From Gymnorhina tibicen (taxonomy: Eukaryota; Chordata; Aves; Passeriformes; Artamidae): DNA of 64,000 bases. The position numbers were made by a program, and so were the translations under genes. The stretch is from contig VXAZ01006807.1 in NCBI GenBank assembly GCA_013399875.1, positions 1,426,001 through 1,490,000 on the forward strand. Reading direction: 5' to 3'. Shown here one piece after another: positions 51,046-62,499 of this stretch. Below the pieces are notes generated by a model. That model had not been told where the DNA came from. It saw only the letters and a program-made list of their open reading frames with translations, and did no database searches. Every line of letters begins with the position of its first letter. Position 1 is the stretch's first letter.

Positions 51046-53294
51046 ATGGTGGCTGGTACTGAATAGATCCAATAAACTTCTTCCACTCCCAGGTGCCCTG
51101 AGGTGGTGAGTAAAAAACAGGGTGGATGCTTGCTGGCAAGTTGTTTACACTGCCTAGATCTCTAGGGGAAGATTTTGTGTTGACTTTTGTTTATGTTACT
51201 CAACACAGCTGAAAACCATTATTTCCTTTGAAGGATAATACAGCATTAACAAACTTGTATTTTCCCAGTCATCTAATACATGACACTGGTAAGTGTAGTT
51301 ACTGTCTACATTGTTACAGAAATCATACAATTCTAGAACAGCAATGATTAATTTGTTTTTTGAGCTGCATGCACATCTATCAGATATATCAGTCAGCAGC
51401 TAGAGATCTCGTAAGAATGATGTCATTTTGCTAGAAAAATGTGGAGAGTGTAGATGAGAGGTGTCCCATAGCTTAGTGTTCCATTGCATTTCAGGGCATT
51501 TTTTGGCAGAACCAAATCAAAGAATGTTGATAAAATCTTTCCAGCTATGCTCTTGTGGAAAACACATATATATGTGAAGATCAGACCTAAATGAGAGGCC
51601 TAGGAATTAGTTCCAGAAAAATCTTTGAATAAAAATGGTAGATGAAAATATCATCTGTATTTTCCGTATGGACCTATATGATGACGTTACCAAATGTACT
51701 CGCATTCCTACCACTGAGCACCTTTAAGGGACACACTGACGAGGTGGGTAAAATGTGTGTGACTGTTTGTTTCATGGAAATGCTTCTCCGCCCTATCAGC
51801 TCATTTTAATGTGGATTTAGCAATAGGAACGTGTTCAAATGACCCTTGTTTGCCTTAAGAATATATGAGCTGTGTGGTGCTTGTGAAGCTATATTAAACA
51901 CAGAGAGCTGTGCTTGGTAAGGTGCTATAAAACAAGCCATTTATTTTATTGGTGCCTATTTCAATAATACTTATGTATACACCTAGTAATAAAGTAAATC
52001 CATAGCTACAAAAGATAGCAAAATTTCTTAGTTTCAGTAATTCAATTTATTATTTCATAATTTAGCAAAAAGTCTTATGTTTATCAGCAATAATTGAAGT
52101 ATCAGTATAATTAGTGAAAGAATACAGTGGGGCTACTATTAAGCCTTGCCAATAGCTAATAATCTCACTTACATAAGTGTTGTGAAAACTATCACTTTCA
52201 GTTGAAAATGTAACTAAAACACAGTGATTCTAATTAGCCTCTTTCCACTTCATTGGGATGAATTGCACCTATCTATTTGCCTCTGAGCACATAATAAACT
52301 GTTACATAAGGGTTTTACTCTTAGACTTGTCCAATCACTTCAATGAACACAGAGTGGCTACATCATTCTTCTGCTTCAGTCTCTGATATCTGCTTTACAT
52401 TGGTGAAAACAAATCCCTGCAACAGAGAGAAGTTATGTGAATTATTTTGAAAGTTTTCAGGAAATAACTGATTAAGTGAAGAAAAGAAATTTTCCCTTAT
52501 AGCTAGAAGTGGTGCCAATAACTTATTCTATAAAATTATGTCCAGTATATAGCGTCTAACCTGGTTGGTTGAATTCTATTATAATAAGAGAAATATGTTA
52601 GAAATGGCACATAAAAATCTCTGGACTGTGTAACTATTCTGTCAAGGCAACAGAATATCTTTTGAAATCTAAGGCGACAGAGTTTGATACAATGAAGATT
52701 CATATTCATAAAAGATTCTTAGGGAAAATAGATAAGAGGAATGGATCAATATATTCTGTCAGGGTAAGGCAGACCAAGCAGATGTTGTTTTGACTTTTCC
52801 AGTGATTCTTAAAATTAATAAGTTAGTTACTTATACTTTTGCTGTCATTTCAGATAATGGCTGAGTCACGTATAGTGTAACATTATTGTCAAAGATCGGT
52901 TGCACCATCTACTTGTTCCATAGCAAGTGAAAGTCTGTTTGAAAATATATGGACAAAAGGAAAGAATGAAACACTGCATTTCTTTGAAACACTATAGCAT
53001 ATGGTAAATATAAAACATTTTGTATTTGCATTAGATGTAGAGCGAGCATCTCTTTTGGTTGGAAATATATTTTATTTAAAGACAAATATAAGGAACTATC
53101 AGTGCTTAAATATAAGTGCTTTTCTACTTCTTATAACTGGAAAATATACTTTGTAGCTGAAATAGTTATGATATATAGATACGTGAGAAGACCACCCTCC
53201 ACATTTCCATTTAAAGTTAGAAATAGAAATACAGTTATAGAAAATATATAAAGCCAGACATAGAAAATGTGGAAAAATATCTTTTATCCAACAT

Positions 53295-53743
53295 TCAAGA
53301 TCAGATGCATCTGGGACAGGACAGCCCTGGATTTGTGGACAGACTGGGGAATTAGACACTGGAGAGCAACACTGTGGAAAGGGACAGCACTGGGCGTCCT
53401 GGTCAATAGCAGGTTGAACATGAGTCAGCAGTGCCCTGGCAGCCAGGAGGGCCAACCCTGTCCTGGGGGCATCAGGCCCAGCATCGCCAGCCGGGCAAGG
53501 GAGGGGATTGTCCCGCTCTGCTCTGGGCTGGGGCGGCCTCACCTCGAGTGCTGGGGGCAGTTTTGGGTGTCACAATATAAGAAAGACATTAAACTATTAG
53601 AGAGAGTCCCAGGGAGGGCAACAAAGATGGTGAAGGGCCTTGAGGGAAAGGTGTGTGAGGAGTGGTTGAGGGCACTTGGTCTGTTCAGCCTGGAGAAGAG
53701 GAGAGTGAGGGGAGACCTCATTGTAGTTACAGCTTCCTCCTGA
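53295..53743 (+). pseudogene. CR1 ORF2 C-terminal fragment, still one open frame
   Basis: The frame reads LGVLVNSRLNMSQQ, then VPLCSGLGRPHLECWGQFW, YKKDIKLLERV and LGLFSLEKRRVRGDLI. These are the C-terminal landmarks of CR1 reverse transcriptase. No stop interrupts about 149 codons, although substitutions and a small frame change near the natural C-terminus are evident. The catalytic palm and endonuclease are missing, so it has no activity of its own. Confidence 0.85.
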
Positions 53744-54034
53744 TGGGAAGAGAAAGGACAGGCACTGATCTCTGCTCTGTGGTGCCCAGTGACAGGATTC
53801 GAGGGAAGCCTGGAGCTGTGTCACAGGTTGGATACTAGAAAAAAAATTCTTCACCCAAAGGGTGGTTGGGCACTGGAACAGGCTCCCCAGGGAAGTGGTC
53901 ACAGTGCCTGACAGAGTTCAAGAAGCATTTGGACAATGGTCTTGGGCATTTGGTGTGATTTTTGGGGTTGTCCTATGCAGGGCCAGGGGCTGCACTCAAT
54001 GATCCTTGTGGGTCCTTTCTATGATTCTCTGATT
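53295..54034 (+). mobile_element. CR1 LINE, 5'-truncated, plus strand, best-preserved copy
   Basis: Starts near 'catctgggacaggacagccctgg' within ORF2. It runs through 'aggttgaacatgagtcagcagtg', 'gcctggagaagaggagagtgaggggagacctc' and 'gggcactggaacaggctccccagggaagtgg', and ends in 'tcctttctatgattctctgatt', the CR1 3' tail. It matches a late avian CR1 subfamily closely by memory. The 3' untranslated part holds no further coding sequence. The exact left boundary is uncertain by about 20 bases. Confidence 0.93.
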
Positions 54035-56769
54035 TATTTGCTCTTTCTTGAATGCCTTTTTCTGTAAGTGTTCTTCCTCACATGGCATTTCCCAGGGTGA
54101 GACAATGTATTTGCACAGGCAAACCTCATGTATAAATTTTAGCTTGCAAATTCCAATTTGAGCTTTGTGAGTTTTTTATTAAAAAAAAAAAAATTAGATT
54201 TCTTCAGGAAGAGTTATAGGCTTTCAACAGGCTTTGATTAATGGTAACTATAATTTCTTCTCAGTGGATTAAAAGGATCATCATGCCTTTACTCATGAAA
54301 GAAAAGACGGTGCCTTAAAATGAAGGAGATGTGTCACCCTAATTATACCAATCTTATTCTATTCAGAAATTATACAAATTGAAACAACTAAGGAATTTCA
54401 GCAGATAGTAAAATCAGATTCTTAATTTTAGTGTGAGTCATGAAGATTTAACATTTTACAGCTTTGGACCTGAAATAAGACATCTTAATTATCTTAGCAG
54501 TTTCACACATAAAGTGATTTACATGCCACCTCCTACCCGTTAACCTGGGGTTTCCTTTCACTTAATTAAATTTCCAGAAACACACATCATATATGCTGTA
54601 CTCTATTGCCTTCATAAAGTGTGTTCTTCTCTATATATCATATCCGATTTTGTATACATAGATTGTAAATGAAGGGATTTGTGTCTGTCTTTGAAGTTTT
54701 AGAGAATATCATCATCTTGTCTTAATTTTGTTTGGGTTTGTTTTTTTGTTGTCTGTTTGATTGGGTTTTTTTACAATATTTCTTATTATACAAGCAGTTT
54801 CTCTGTTAAATTAAAAAATGAACTTTCAGGTTGTGGGGGCAGGGGGTTAAAGGCAAACCAAATGTTCTGAGAAAGATTCTTGTAATACCTCAGGGAGTAA
54901 AAAGGTAAGCTATCTTCAGCTGGAAACCCAGACCTGAGTAAAACAGGAAAACTGGAATAAATTTCCCACAAAATGCTATAGCAACATTCCTGAACACAAA
55001 ACCATATTCTACCTTCAATGAAAGGCAAAATATTTTCCACAAAAAGCAAAAACTGGGATTTTTTACTCAAAATATTAAAATGTACACAGATATGGACTCT
55101 CAAAAATCAGCACTGAAAAGTAATTCTGATGGGGAATTTGAAAGTGCCATGGTGAAGTGGGAAATTCTGCAGCACCTACTGCAGGATTATGGCATTGATC
55201 GGTCTTCAGTAGCCTCCTGTGTTTTCACTTATAGGAGATTTCAACAGGCACTAAGACGTTCAAAACATCCTGAAAGGCAATTTTGCAGAGAGCCCCAGAG
55301 GGCTGACTAATGCAGCTCAGTCCAGACAGGTTATGTGATTATACTGGGATTTTCAAATGTCCAGTCATGAAGAGAACTCAAAAGATAATGGCAGATTTTA
55401 CCCTTGGGTTTTTGGAAAAGAGAAGGTTAGTGACTGTAAGATGCTATTTGAAGGTGAAACTTTTATTTTGTCTGTAGACTCATGAATGCCAGCAGATATA
55501 GGAATACAACAATTGAAACTACTTTTAGGGTAGGGTGATAATATCGAGGGTATTAGCCCCCTGTAGAAAGTTCTCTTATAAAATAAGTGTAATATCTGGA
55601 ATTTTGTAAATAATAAGAATCAGCATAAGACACGCTTTGGTTTTACCTGTATGATTTGAATCTGGCTTAATTTAACCAGGCTCTGAAGGAGTCTCAACTC
55701 TTGCCTACAAAAAGTTCTAGTTGTGCATTCTGCCTAAATGCCTAAATAATAATGGTTATACACACCAAAATTATGAATGAGCTCCTGGTCTCACCAATGT
55801 AATTCACTTTTCTTTGTAAGAAATTAAATACATTATAAATAATTATTCATACAGAAACTGTAACCACTGACTATACCTAAATGACTTGAAAAGCAGGACC
55901 TGCAGGTATCCCTTCCCTGAAAACACCTGGCAGTGAAAAAATTTAGTACAAGACATGGCAATTGCATGGCAAGTAAGTGATTATTCTTACTGGACAGAGC
56001 TGTCATAATCAGGAAGTCCCTTAGAAAATTTGTTTTTCATTTAAACCTTACTCGAGACTATCTGTTCGGGTGATATTTTATACTGAGATCTAGAAACTGT
56101 TCATAATATGAATAATACTTTCTCCTCATACAAAAATTTCTGACATTGAGAGTTGTACAAAGAAATTGTATAATGTTGTTGCAAGCTGAAAATGATCAGG
56201 AAATTCCTGTTGACAAACACTAGGGAATATATTTTTAAGCTATAATTACTTAATAGTGGCTACCTTACAAGTTCTAAGCAGGTGCTCAATAAGGAATTCT
56301 GATGTTTACTATACTCTTACTGTTTTTATCTGTTTCCTCAGGTTTTTAAATGTGAACTAAAATACTAATGGAGTGTGATTCTATGCCTCTCTAATTCAGG
56401 GAAACAAGGACACATCAAAGGCAGGACTGGAACTTCATCAACTGAGTCACCAGCTCTGTCATCTGTGTCTGAAGGTAGAATCCTGACATCAGCTGAGTTT
56501 TCAAAGATACAGCTTTCAGCACACATTCCCTGCTTGTGGCTTTAAAATATGAAATATTTATCTGAATTTTTTCTATTGCACTTGAAAAAATAGGGAATAG
56601 ATATTATACTGGACTGAATTTTTGAGCACTAAATTTATTATAATCCATCAATTTGCATTGCAGTTACAGACAGAGGTTGTAGACAAAACTGTCTCAAAGT
56701 ACTTACTGCATCTTTTGATGACCACCAGCAGTTTTGGAAATATACTGCTTACACATTTTAATGTATTTT
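54035..56769. other. Unique AT-rich stretch
   Basis: No gene identified. An A13 run lies near 54180. An ATG-started 76-codon frame at 55080-55310 has a plausible soluble-protein composition but no recognisable domain and no convincing splice context. Confidence 0.55.
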
Positions 56770-56991
56770 GATGGCATATTTGATGTGGGAAGGTCCACAC
56801 TGAAGAAGTTCATGAAGGGCCATCTCCTGTGGGTGACACCCCACACTGAAGGAGGAGAACAGCGTGAGGAGGAAGGAGCATCAGAGACAATGTGCATTGA
56901 ACAGGCTGCAATCCCCATTCCCAATCCCCTGGTCTCCCCTTGCAGGAGGAGAGAGAAGAACTGGGAGCAAAGTTGAGCCTGAGAAGAGAGA
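56770..56991 (+). mobile_element. Outer avian ERV LTR, left part
   Basis: 'gggaaggtccacactgaagaagttc', 'ggaggaaggagcatcagagacaatgtg', 'caatccccattcccaatccc' and 'gcaaagttgagcctgagaag' match the central part of a common avian ERV LTR as I recall it. The sequence stops abruptly at 56991, where a second LTR begins, and resumes after 57552. The left end is truncated or too decayed to place. Confidence 0.7.
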
Positions 56992-57552
56992 TGGGCTGGT
57001 TTTCTTTGGAATGGAGATTATTTTCTTCACAGAAGCTCCTATGATGCTGTGTTTTGGATTCAGAGCAAAACAACATTGATAATAGACCAGTGTTTTACCT
57101 ACTGCTGAGCATCAAGGTCTTTTCTGCCTCTCACACCTCCCCATTGGTGAGGAGGTTGGGGGTGCACAAGGGGTTTGGAGGTGACACAGTGGGAACAGCT
57201 GACCCCAGCAGACCCAAGGGGTATCCCATACCACGTAGTGTCATACTCAGTGCATAAACCTGGGGGAGGAAGGAACGTTCAGTGTGATGCTGTCTTCCCG
57301 CTTCAGTGTTACACATGACGGTGTCCTGCTTTCCTGGGGATAGCTGCTGGAACACAGAAGCAGTGAATGAATTCCTTTTTTAGCTTTGTTTGTATGCATG
57401 GCTTTTGCTTTACCTATTACCCTGTCTTTATCTGAACACATGGATTTTCTCCTCTTAGACTTCCAATTCTTTTCCCAATCCCACTCAGGGAAGTGGGGCT
57501 AGTGAGTGAGTGGCTGTGTAGGGTTGAGCTGCTGACTGGGGTTAAACCACAA
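56992..57552 (+). mobile_element. Inner avian ERVL-type solo LTR, inserted in another LTR
   Basis: Runs from TGGGCTGGTTTTC to GGGGTTAAACCACA. Landmarks in family order are 'gctgtgttttggattcagag', 'gaacagctgaccccagcag', 'ggggtatcccataccacgtag', a decayed TATA region (57249-57260), 'ttttgctttacctatta', 'ctgtctttatctgaacaca' and 'gctgactggggttaaaccac'. These match the well-known avian ERVL LTR. No internal viral sequence is present, so it is a solo LTR. The TATA box and poly(A) region are mutated. I could not see a clear target duplication. Confidence 0.85.
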
Positions 57553-57790
57553 AAGGTGGAATGATGGAGGGTGGTATGAGATCTGCTGTTATGTTTTATT
57601 ATCCTACACTGTTTATTTGACTACAAATTTAATTAATTTCCCCAACTTGAGCCTGTTTTGCCCATGATGGTAATTCTTAAGTGATCTCCCAGGTGTTTAT
57701 CTCAACCCACAAGGAACTTTTTGTCTTATTTTTCTCCCCTTGTCCTGTTGAGATGGGTAAGTGATTCCAGTGCTTTTTCCCCATTGCACA
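57553..57790 (+). mobile_element. Outer avian ERV LTR, right part
   Basis: 'tttattatcctacactg', 'aatttaattaatttccccaacttgagcctgttttgcccatga', 'aagtgatctccca' and 'ttatctcaacccacaagg' continue, in the same order and orientation, the LTR interrupted at 56991. The right boundary is blurred near 57790. Confidence 0.75.
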
Positions 57791-59994
57791 AGTTTAACTC
57801 AAAGAGAACTGGGTTCACTGGTTTTTTTTTTTTAATTTTAAAATTCAGTATATCATTTATAGGTTATCTCTACTCCACAGACTAATATTTCTGTTAAACT
57901 ATTCTTTGAACTTCATAAAATAATGATTCAGTCATCTAGGTTAATTTAACTAGAATGACCAAAAATTAAAAACGCAAAGTAAAAAAGTGATAGAAATTGC
58001 CTAGGTGGGTTTATCTCAGGAGAATAGAAACTTAAATGAAAGGTCCATGTTAAGGTGACATCAAAGAAAGTGTCTCCTCTTTTGACAGGTGACTCTGTTA
58101 TCCACCCCCTTTATTGATAATATCAGGACTGCTTTAGTTCCAGACTTTAGAGTTATCAGATAATTTCACAGCCTTCACATTCCCTAGGCTGTATTTAGGT
58201 TGACTTTTTGTACCTTTCATCTCTCTAAGTCACATTTTATCATAACTCTTTTTGCTATCTAAATGTGAGAGAAAGAAATTTTGAAGAATACTGTTTGGGG
58301 CTGAAATAATGAAAAAAAAGACATTTTCTTATAGCCCTGGTGGTTTGATACACTGACAATTCAGTTTGTTACCAAATAAATAAGAAAAAATGTAGCATAC
58401 AACTAGATAAAATCTAACATTTTTGGTTTTCAAAATGACATGTCACTGATGTATCTATCTATGCAGCTGGTTTTCTGAAAACTTTCTAAGATGATTAATC
58501 TGTAAGATATACTTTGGGAAAGGTGTGGCATTTCTTTTTCTTACTTCAGAATGCTTTGAAGCATAATCTGAACTGTTCACTAGAAAATGCAAACATTGCA
58601 TAAAAATATTATTCCTGGATGCACAGTTGCACTTGAAGTGATCTCAGGCATCTAACCAAATAGAAGGAGATATCTCCTTTTTAATACTTAGAATGAAGTT
58701 TTATAGTTATATGAGCGTGCACATATTTATGTAACATTTTCATTAATGTGTTTTTTTTAAAGAAATAGGACATTTCAGTGCAGATAAAATACAAATTACT
58801 TTGTTCCTAACAAGATTTTAAAAATATTGTAAACGAGAATTTCTTGAGACATGGTTGGGAGTTTGCTATAGACAGTGAGTGTTGGGTTTGCTTGTGAAGG
58901 TGGCATATTTAGAGAAATAGTGCTAGAAATTGTATTATTATGAAAGACTTGAACATTTTACAGATAGAATATGCAATATCATTACTGATAGTGATATAAA
59001 AGCTTCTAGATTTCTCTACCAATCAAACAAAAAAGGGTTTAAAATTTGTTCTCATTAGTATTAGAAAGATAAGAGAAAAGCCTAAATAAAAAATAACCCT
59101 GGAGCAGAAAATATCAGAGACTTCACTACAATAAAATAAAAAGCTAAGCAAGAGAAAAACAAAACTAGCAACTACAGGTTTACAAAATGTAGAATATGAG
59201 AAGGTCAGGGAAACCATTAGGGAAGCCAACAGGTCAGACTGCCTTCTGGAATCAAATTTTGAGGAAACTTTAAATGAAGCTAATTGGAGTTGTCCTTGCA
59301 CAGAAGGTGGAAACATTTGTAAGGAATACCTTTCAGACCAGATCAATTTGATATTAATCTCCACATGGTAGTAAAGAATCTCTTGCTACCAGGAGTAAGT
59401 AGACAATATGTAAAGCAGATAAGAGAAAGAACAGAGCTGCATATATAGAAGTTATATAGATATGGATATATTGAAGTTTACAGAAATGAGAAAAGCCAAA
59501 TTATAAAAATGAAGAATTATGAAAAATTAGAAGTGTATACAAATACAGGGAGATTAATATAGACATGAAATAGAATTTGAAGATAATCTAAGTAGGGCCC
59601 CCAAACAAATTTTGTTTAGTTTTAAGTAAATAATAAAATCAGGGACAAGGCAAACAGTTGGAAATGAGTACACAGAAAAGGATACGAGTATGTTTGAACT
59701 GGAGGTCAAATATATGAAATTTTTTACACTTTAACTGGGGAGCCTGAATACTGTGGGTTCTAGATTTTGATACTTCAGTACAAGAAAATGCATGACTGGT
59801 GGAAAGATGTGTATGGAAACTCTGAGTTACTAGATCTCTTTGACTTCAAATTCAACTAGAAAGAAGAATCAGGAGCTGTTGGAGAGTGTATTTAGTTCAT
59901 GAACACATGGATTATCCATCTCCAAGTGAATAACTCTTATTTCTTTTGATATAAATGAATTCAGCCTGATTTCCTTCATACTAACACAGAGAAA
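57791..59994. other. Unique AT-rich stretch
   Basis: No gene identified. A T-rich run lies near 57822. An open minus frame of 113 codons at 59023-59364 is hydrophobic low-complexity and not recognised. The plus strand at 59140-59420 has a slightly LINE-like composition, but I found no motif to support that. Confidence 0.5.
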
Positions 59995-60106
59995 GGAAGG
60001 GAAGGTTTGGGAAGGTTTGGGAAGGTTTGGGAAGGGAAGGGAAGGTTTGGGAAGGGAAGGTTTGGGAAGGGAAGGTTTGGGAAGGTTTGGGAAGGTTTGG
60101 GAAGGT
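59995..60106 (+). repeat. GGGAA / GGTTTGGGAA composite array, left side of gap
   Basis: Pentamer GGGAA units alternate irregularly with a 10-base unit GGTTTGGGAA. The array runs into an assembly gap. Open frames across it are artefacts of the repeat and of unknown bases. Confidence 0.95.
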
Positions 60107-60336
60107 NNNNNNNNNNNNNNNNNNNNNNNNNNNNNNNNNNNNNNNNNNNNNNNNNNNNNNNNNNNNNNNNNNNNNNNNNNNNNNNNNNNNNNNNNNNNNN
60201 NNNNNNNNNNNNNNNNNNNNNNNNNNNNNNNNNNNNNNNNNNNNNNNNNNNNNNNNNNNNNNNNNNNNNNNNNNNNNNNNNNNNNNNNNNNNNNNNNNNN
60301 NNNNNNNNNNNNNNNNNNNNNNNNNNNNNNNNNNNN
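60107..60336. other. Assembly gap, 230 N
   Basis: A run of 230 unknown bases inside a purine-rich tandem array; its true length is unknown. Confidence 0.99.
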
Positions 60337-60385
60337 AGGGAAGGGAAGGGAAGGGAAGGGAAGGGAAGGGAAGGGAAGGGAAGGG
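60337..60385 (+). repeat. (GGGAA)n array, right side of gap
   Basis: About ten uninterrupted GGGAA pentamers. The GGTTT-containing unit seen left of the gap is absent here. Spaced GGG runs could form G-quadruplexes. Confidence 0.95.
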
Positions 60386-61946
60386 ACTGCTCAAAACTGT
60401 TGACATGAGCCTATTGCTACTGTTTATTTAAGAGATCAGACTCAAAACTCACACCACTGTGCATTACACTGTCAGCTTTCCCATCTTTTATGACAACCCA
60501 TTTAGAGCATTTGCTCCTCAGTGTGATGCTCAGTACTTCAAGCTGTACATGCATTGCTCTTTGTCCTTTTCCCTACCCTTTTCTTTTTTTCCTTTTAACT
60601 CTAGTGTGCCTCTCATTAGGATTTTTGTTTAACGCCCTAGGAAAGGTTTATGCATTTGTAAGAAGCAGATAATAGATGTGTGCACTTCAGTGTTTGCCAT
60701 CCTGGCTTCCCTTTAATGGAATTCATTATTCCACAAATATACGGTACATAGTGCTGCCAAGTTAATTTGTATAATAATAATGATCTCTTAATTAACACCC
60801 AAGAACACATGTTTCTTCCAACAATTTGTGGTAATAAAGTAATTAATGAAATTCAAAATTTCATTCTAGACAGGAAGTCTGACTGCTGTTTGGAACATTG
60901 CAACCCTTTTCTCTGTGAATACAATCAATAAATTCCAATGTTAATCCACTAAAAAGGGTGGGAAAACAATGTATACACAAAGACAGAATTGTTGTGTGAT
61001 GCTGTGCTTCTCAGAACAGTTACATTACTTTGCTGTTTCATAAAAAAAAAAAAATTCAAAAGATGTTCCCATCAATAAACATTAGCCTGAGAATAGCTTG
61101 CTGTTCCCTACTGATTGAAAAAAATTTCCATTTTTTCTCATCTAAACTAAAACCTTCTATTTTCTGACTCCTCTTACTGGTATATCATGATCTTCAAGGT
61201 CTTTGAAATCACAGACATAAGTTGTGAAGAAAGTGCAATGCCTGAGAGCTGTACACTTTACTCTGGGAAAACTGTGAATCATGGTGTTGGCATGAATCTA
61301 AAAGTAAAAGTAACAGTATCTTCATTGCTCAATCTGACCTGAACATCAAGTGCCTCGATAGCATCACTTGCTTTTCTAGTCATGACAGTCTCAATGAAGA
61401 GGAGTGCAGTTTAAAGCGAGTATAATAACAAATTCTCCTCAAAATCTTTTGAGTACATGAAGCTTATATAAAATTTGTGTCTAATTTCACAGAGAATTCC
61501 ATTAAGTTCCGTGGATATAGGGACTGAACTTTCTAGAAAAAAGCTTTGTACTATTTGCACTTTGCAGAATGTTTAGCACATTATTTTAAAAGCCAAATAA
61601 ATTCAGTTTCTAGTACTCAACAAAGTATCAGAACACAACTGCTTGCTGTTTATTATATATTTGGCACCTAATCCTCCTCAAATGAATCACAGTATATCAT
61701 ATGAGTTGTACTTATAAAACAAATCAATCTCCACTGAAATTTATATGCAATCAGTTTTTAATCATACACAGAGGATTTTTTCCAACATGGAAAATTATGA
61801 GGAAAATTGAGAAACGCATCCAAATGACACTTGTAAAAATTTTTTCCTTTTGGCAGATTCTCAGCACAACTGGGGTACAGAAATTATTTACCAACTCTTT
61901 AGTTGTGTTTTTCAGCTTATCACAAACCATCAGAATAGGATCAGAC
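60386..61946. other. Unique AT-rich stretch
   Basis: No gene and no recognised repeat. An A13 run lies near 61043. Confidence 0.6.
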
Positions 61947-61977
61947 AACCATAGAATGGTTTGTGTTAGAAGGGACT
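61947..61977 (-). mobile_element. CR1 LINE 3' terminus, left piece of a split copy
   Basis: 'aaccatagaatggtttgtgttagaagggact' is the reverse complement of a CR1 3' end. It is interrupted at 61977 by an LTR and continues at 62316. Confidence 0.85.
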
Positions 61978-62315
61978 TGTGGATACAAAAAGGGCTGTTA
62001 GAAAGGTTTTTCCAGCTTCTTGCAATATTCTGTGTGAATCTTTCCTTTCTCACGCAAGCTATGAAAACAATAAGATGGTTTTTGTATAACTATCTGGACA
62101 CCTGGTGTTTGTCTAAGTTCTGTTCATGATACACTGGTGAAATGTTACTGAAATGGGTGTTGTAAGACTTTAGCCAATCACCCTAGGGGGTGGGTGATCA
62201 CTGACCAATCTCCTTATGTAATTACACATATAAGTGGGCATTTATTTAATTAAATACTTCACTTTCTTGCTGGATACGAGTGGTTTCATTTCTTCATCCC
62301 TTGTATACAGCCACA
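61978..62315 (+). mobile_element. 338-bp solo LTR inserted in CR1
   Basis: The ends are TGTGG and CCACA, a perfect 5-bp inverted repeat with TG...CA. The flanks are GGGACT (61972-61977) and GGGACC (62316-62321), a 6-bp target duplication with one change. Removing the LTR and one copy restores normal CR1 order. Inside are two CCAAT boxes (62174-62178, 62205-62209), TATAA (62229-62233) and ATTAAA (62249-62254). The 16-base gap between TATA and poly(A) signal, the 338-bp length and the 6-bp duplication recall alpharetrovirus-like (ERVK-type) LTRs. No viral coding sequence is present. Family name not assigned. Confidence 0.85.
62174..62254 (+). promoter_or_regulatory. CCAAT x2, TATA and ATTAAA signals of the 338-bp LTR
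   Basis: CCAAT at 62174-62178 and 62205-62209, TATAA at 62229-62233 and ATTAAA at 62249-62254, in promoter order on the plus strand. Between the CCAAT boxes, ATCACCC and GGGTGAT form a short inverted repeat. Confidence 0.6.
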
Positions 62316-62499
62316 GGGACCTTATAGGGGATTGTTGCAACCCCCCTGCCATGGGCAGGGACACCTTCCACTAGGCCAGGTTGCTCAAAGCCCCATCCAA
62401 CCTGGCCTTGAACACCTCCAGGGATGGGGCAGCCACAGCTTCTCTGGCCAACCTGTACCAGCGCCTCACCACCCTCACCATAAAGAACAGTTTCTCCTT
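62316..62499 (-). mobile_element. CR1 LINE 3' region, right piece of the split copy
   Basis: 'cccctgccatgggcagggacaccttccactaggccaggttgctcaaagcc' through 'ctcaccaccctcaccataaagaac' is typical CR1 3' untranslated sequence in reverse. Together with 61947-61977 it forms one 5'-truncated CR1 of about 215 bp. Confidence 0.93.

Larger units (their letters stand above)
46789..53294. other. Unique AT-rich stretch with palindromes and a purine tract
   Basis: No gene identified. It holds a GC-richer patch at 48160-48300, a polypurine tract at 49628-49676, three tandem copies of a GGGAATGTTG unit near 50672-50701, a 22-bp perfect palindrome at 51024-51045 and a 14-bp one at 51563-51576. A 153-codon minus frame at 48956-49417 has no known domain and is partly low-complexity. 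Confidence 0.55.

Noticed and set aside
59023..59364. Possible LINE coding remnant on the plus strand
   Set aside because: A-rich composition was suggestive, but no endonuclease or reverse-transcriptase motif could be read in any frame.
59981..60431. Open frames of 128-141 codons across the gap
   Set aside because: Made of GGGAA-repeat translation and unknown bases; not coding.
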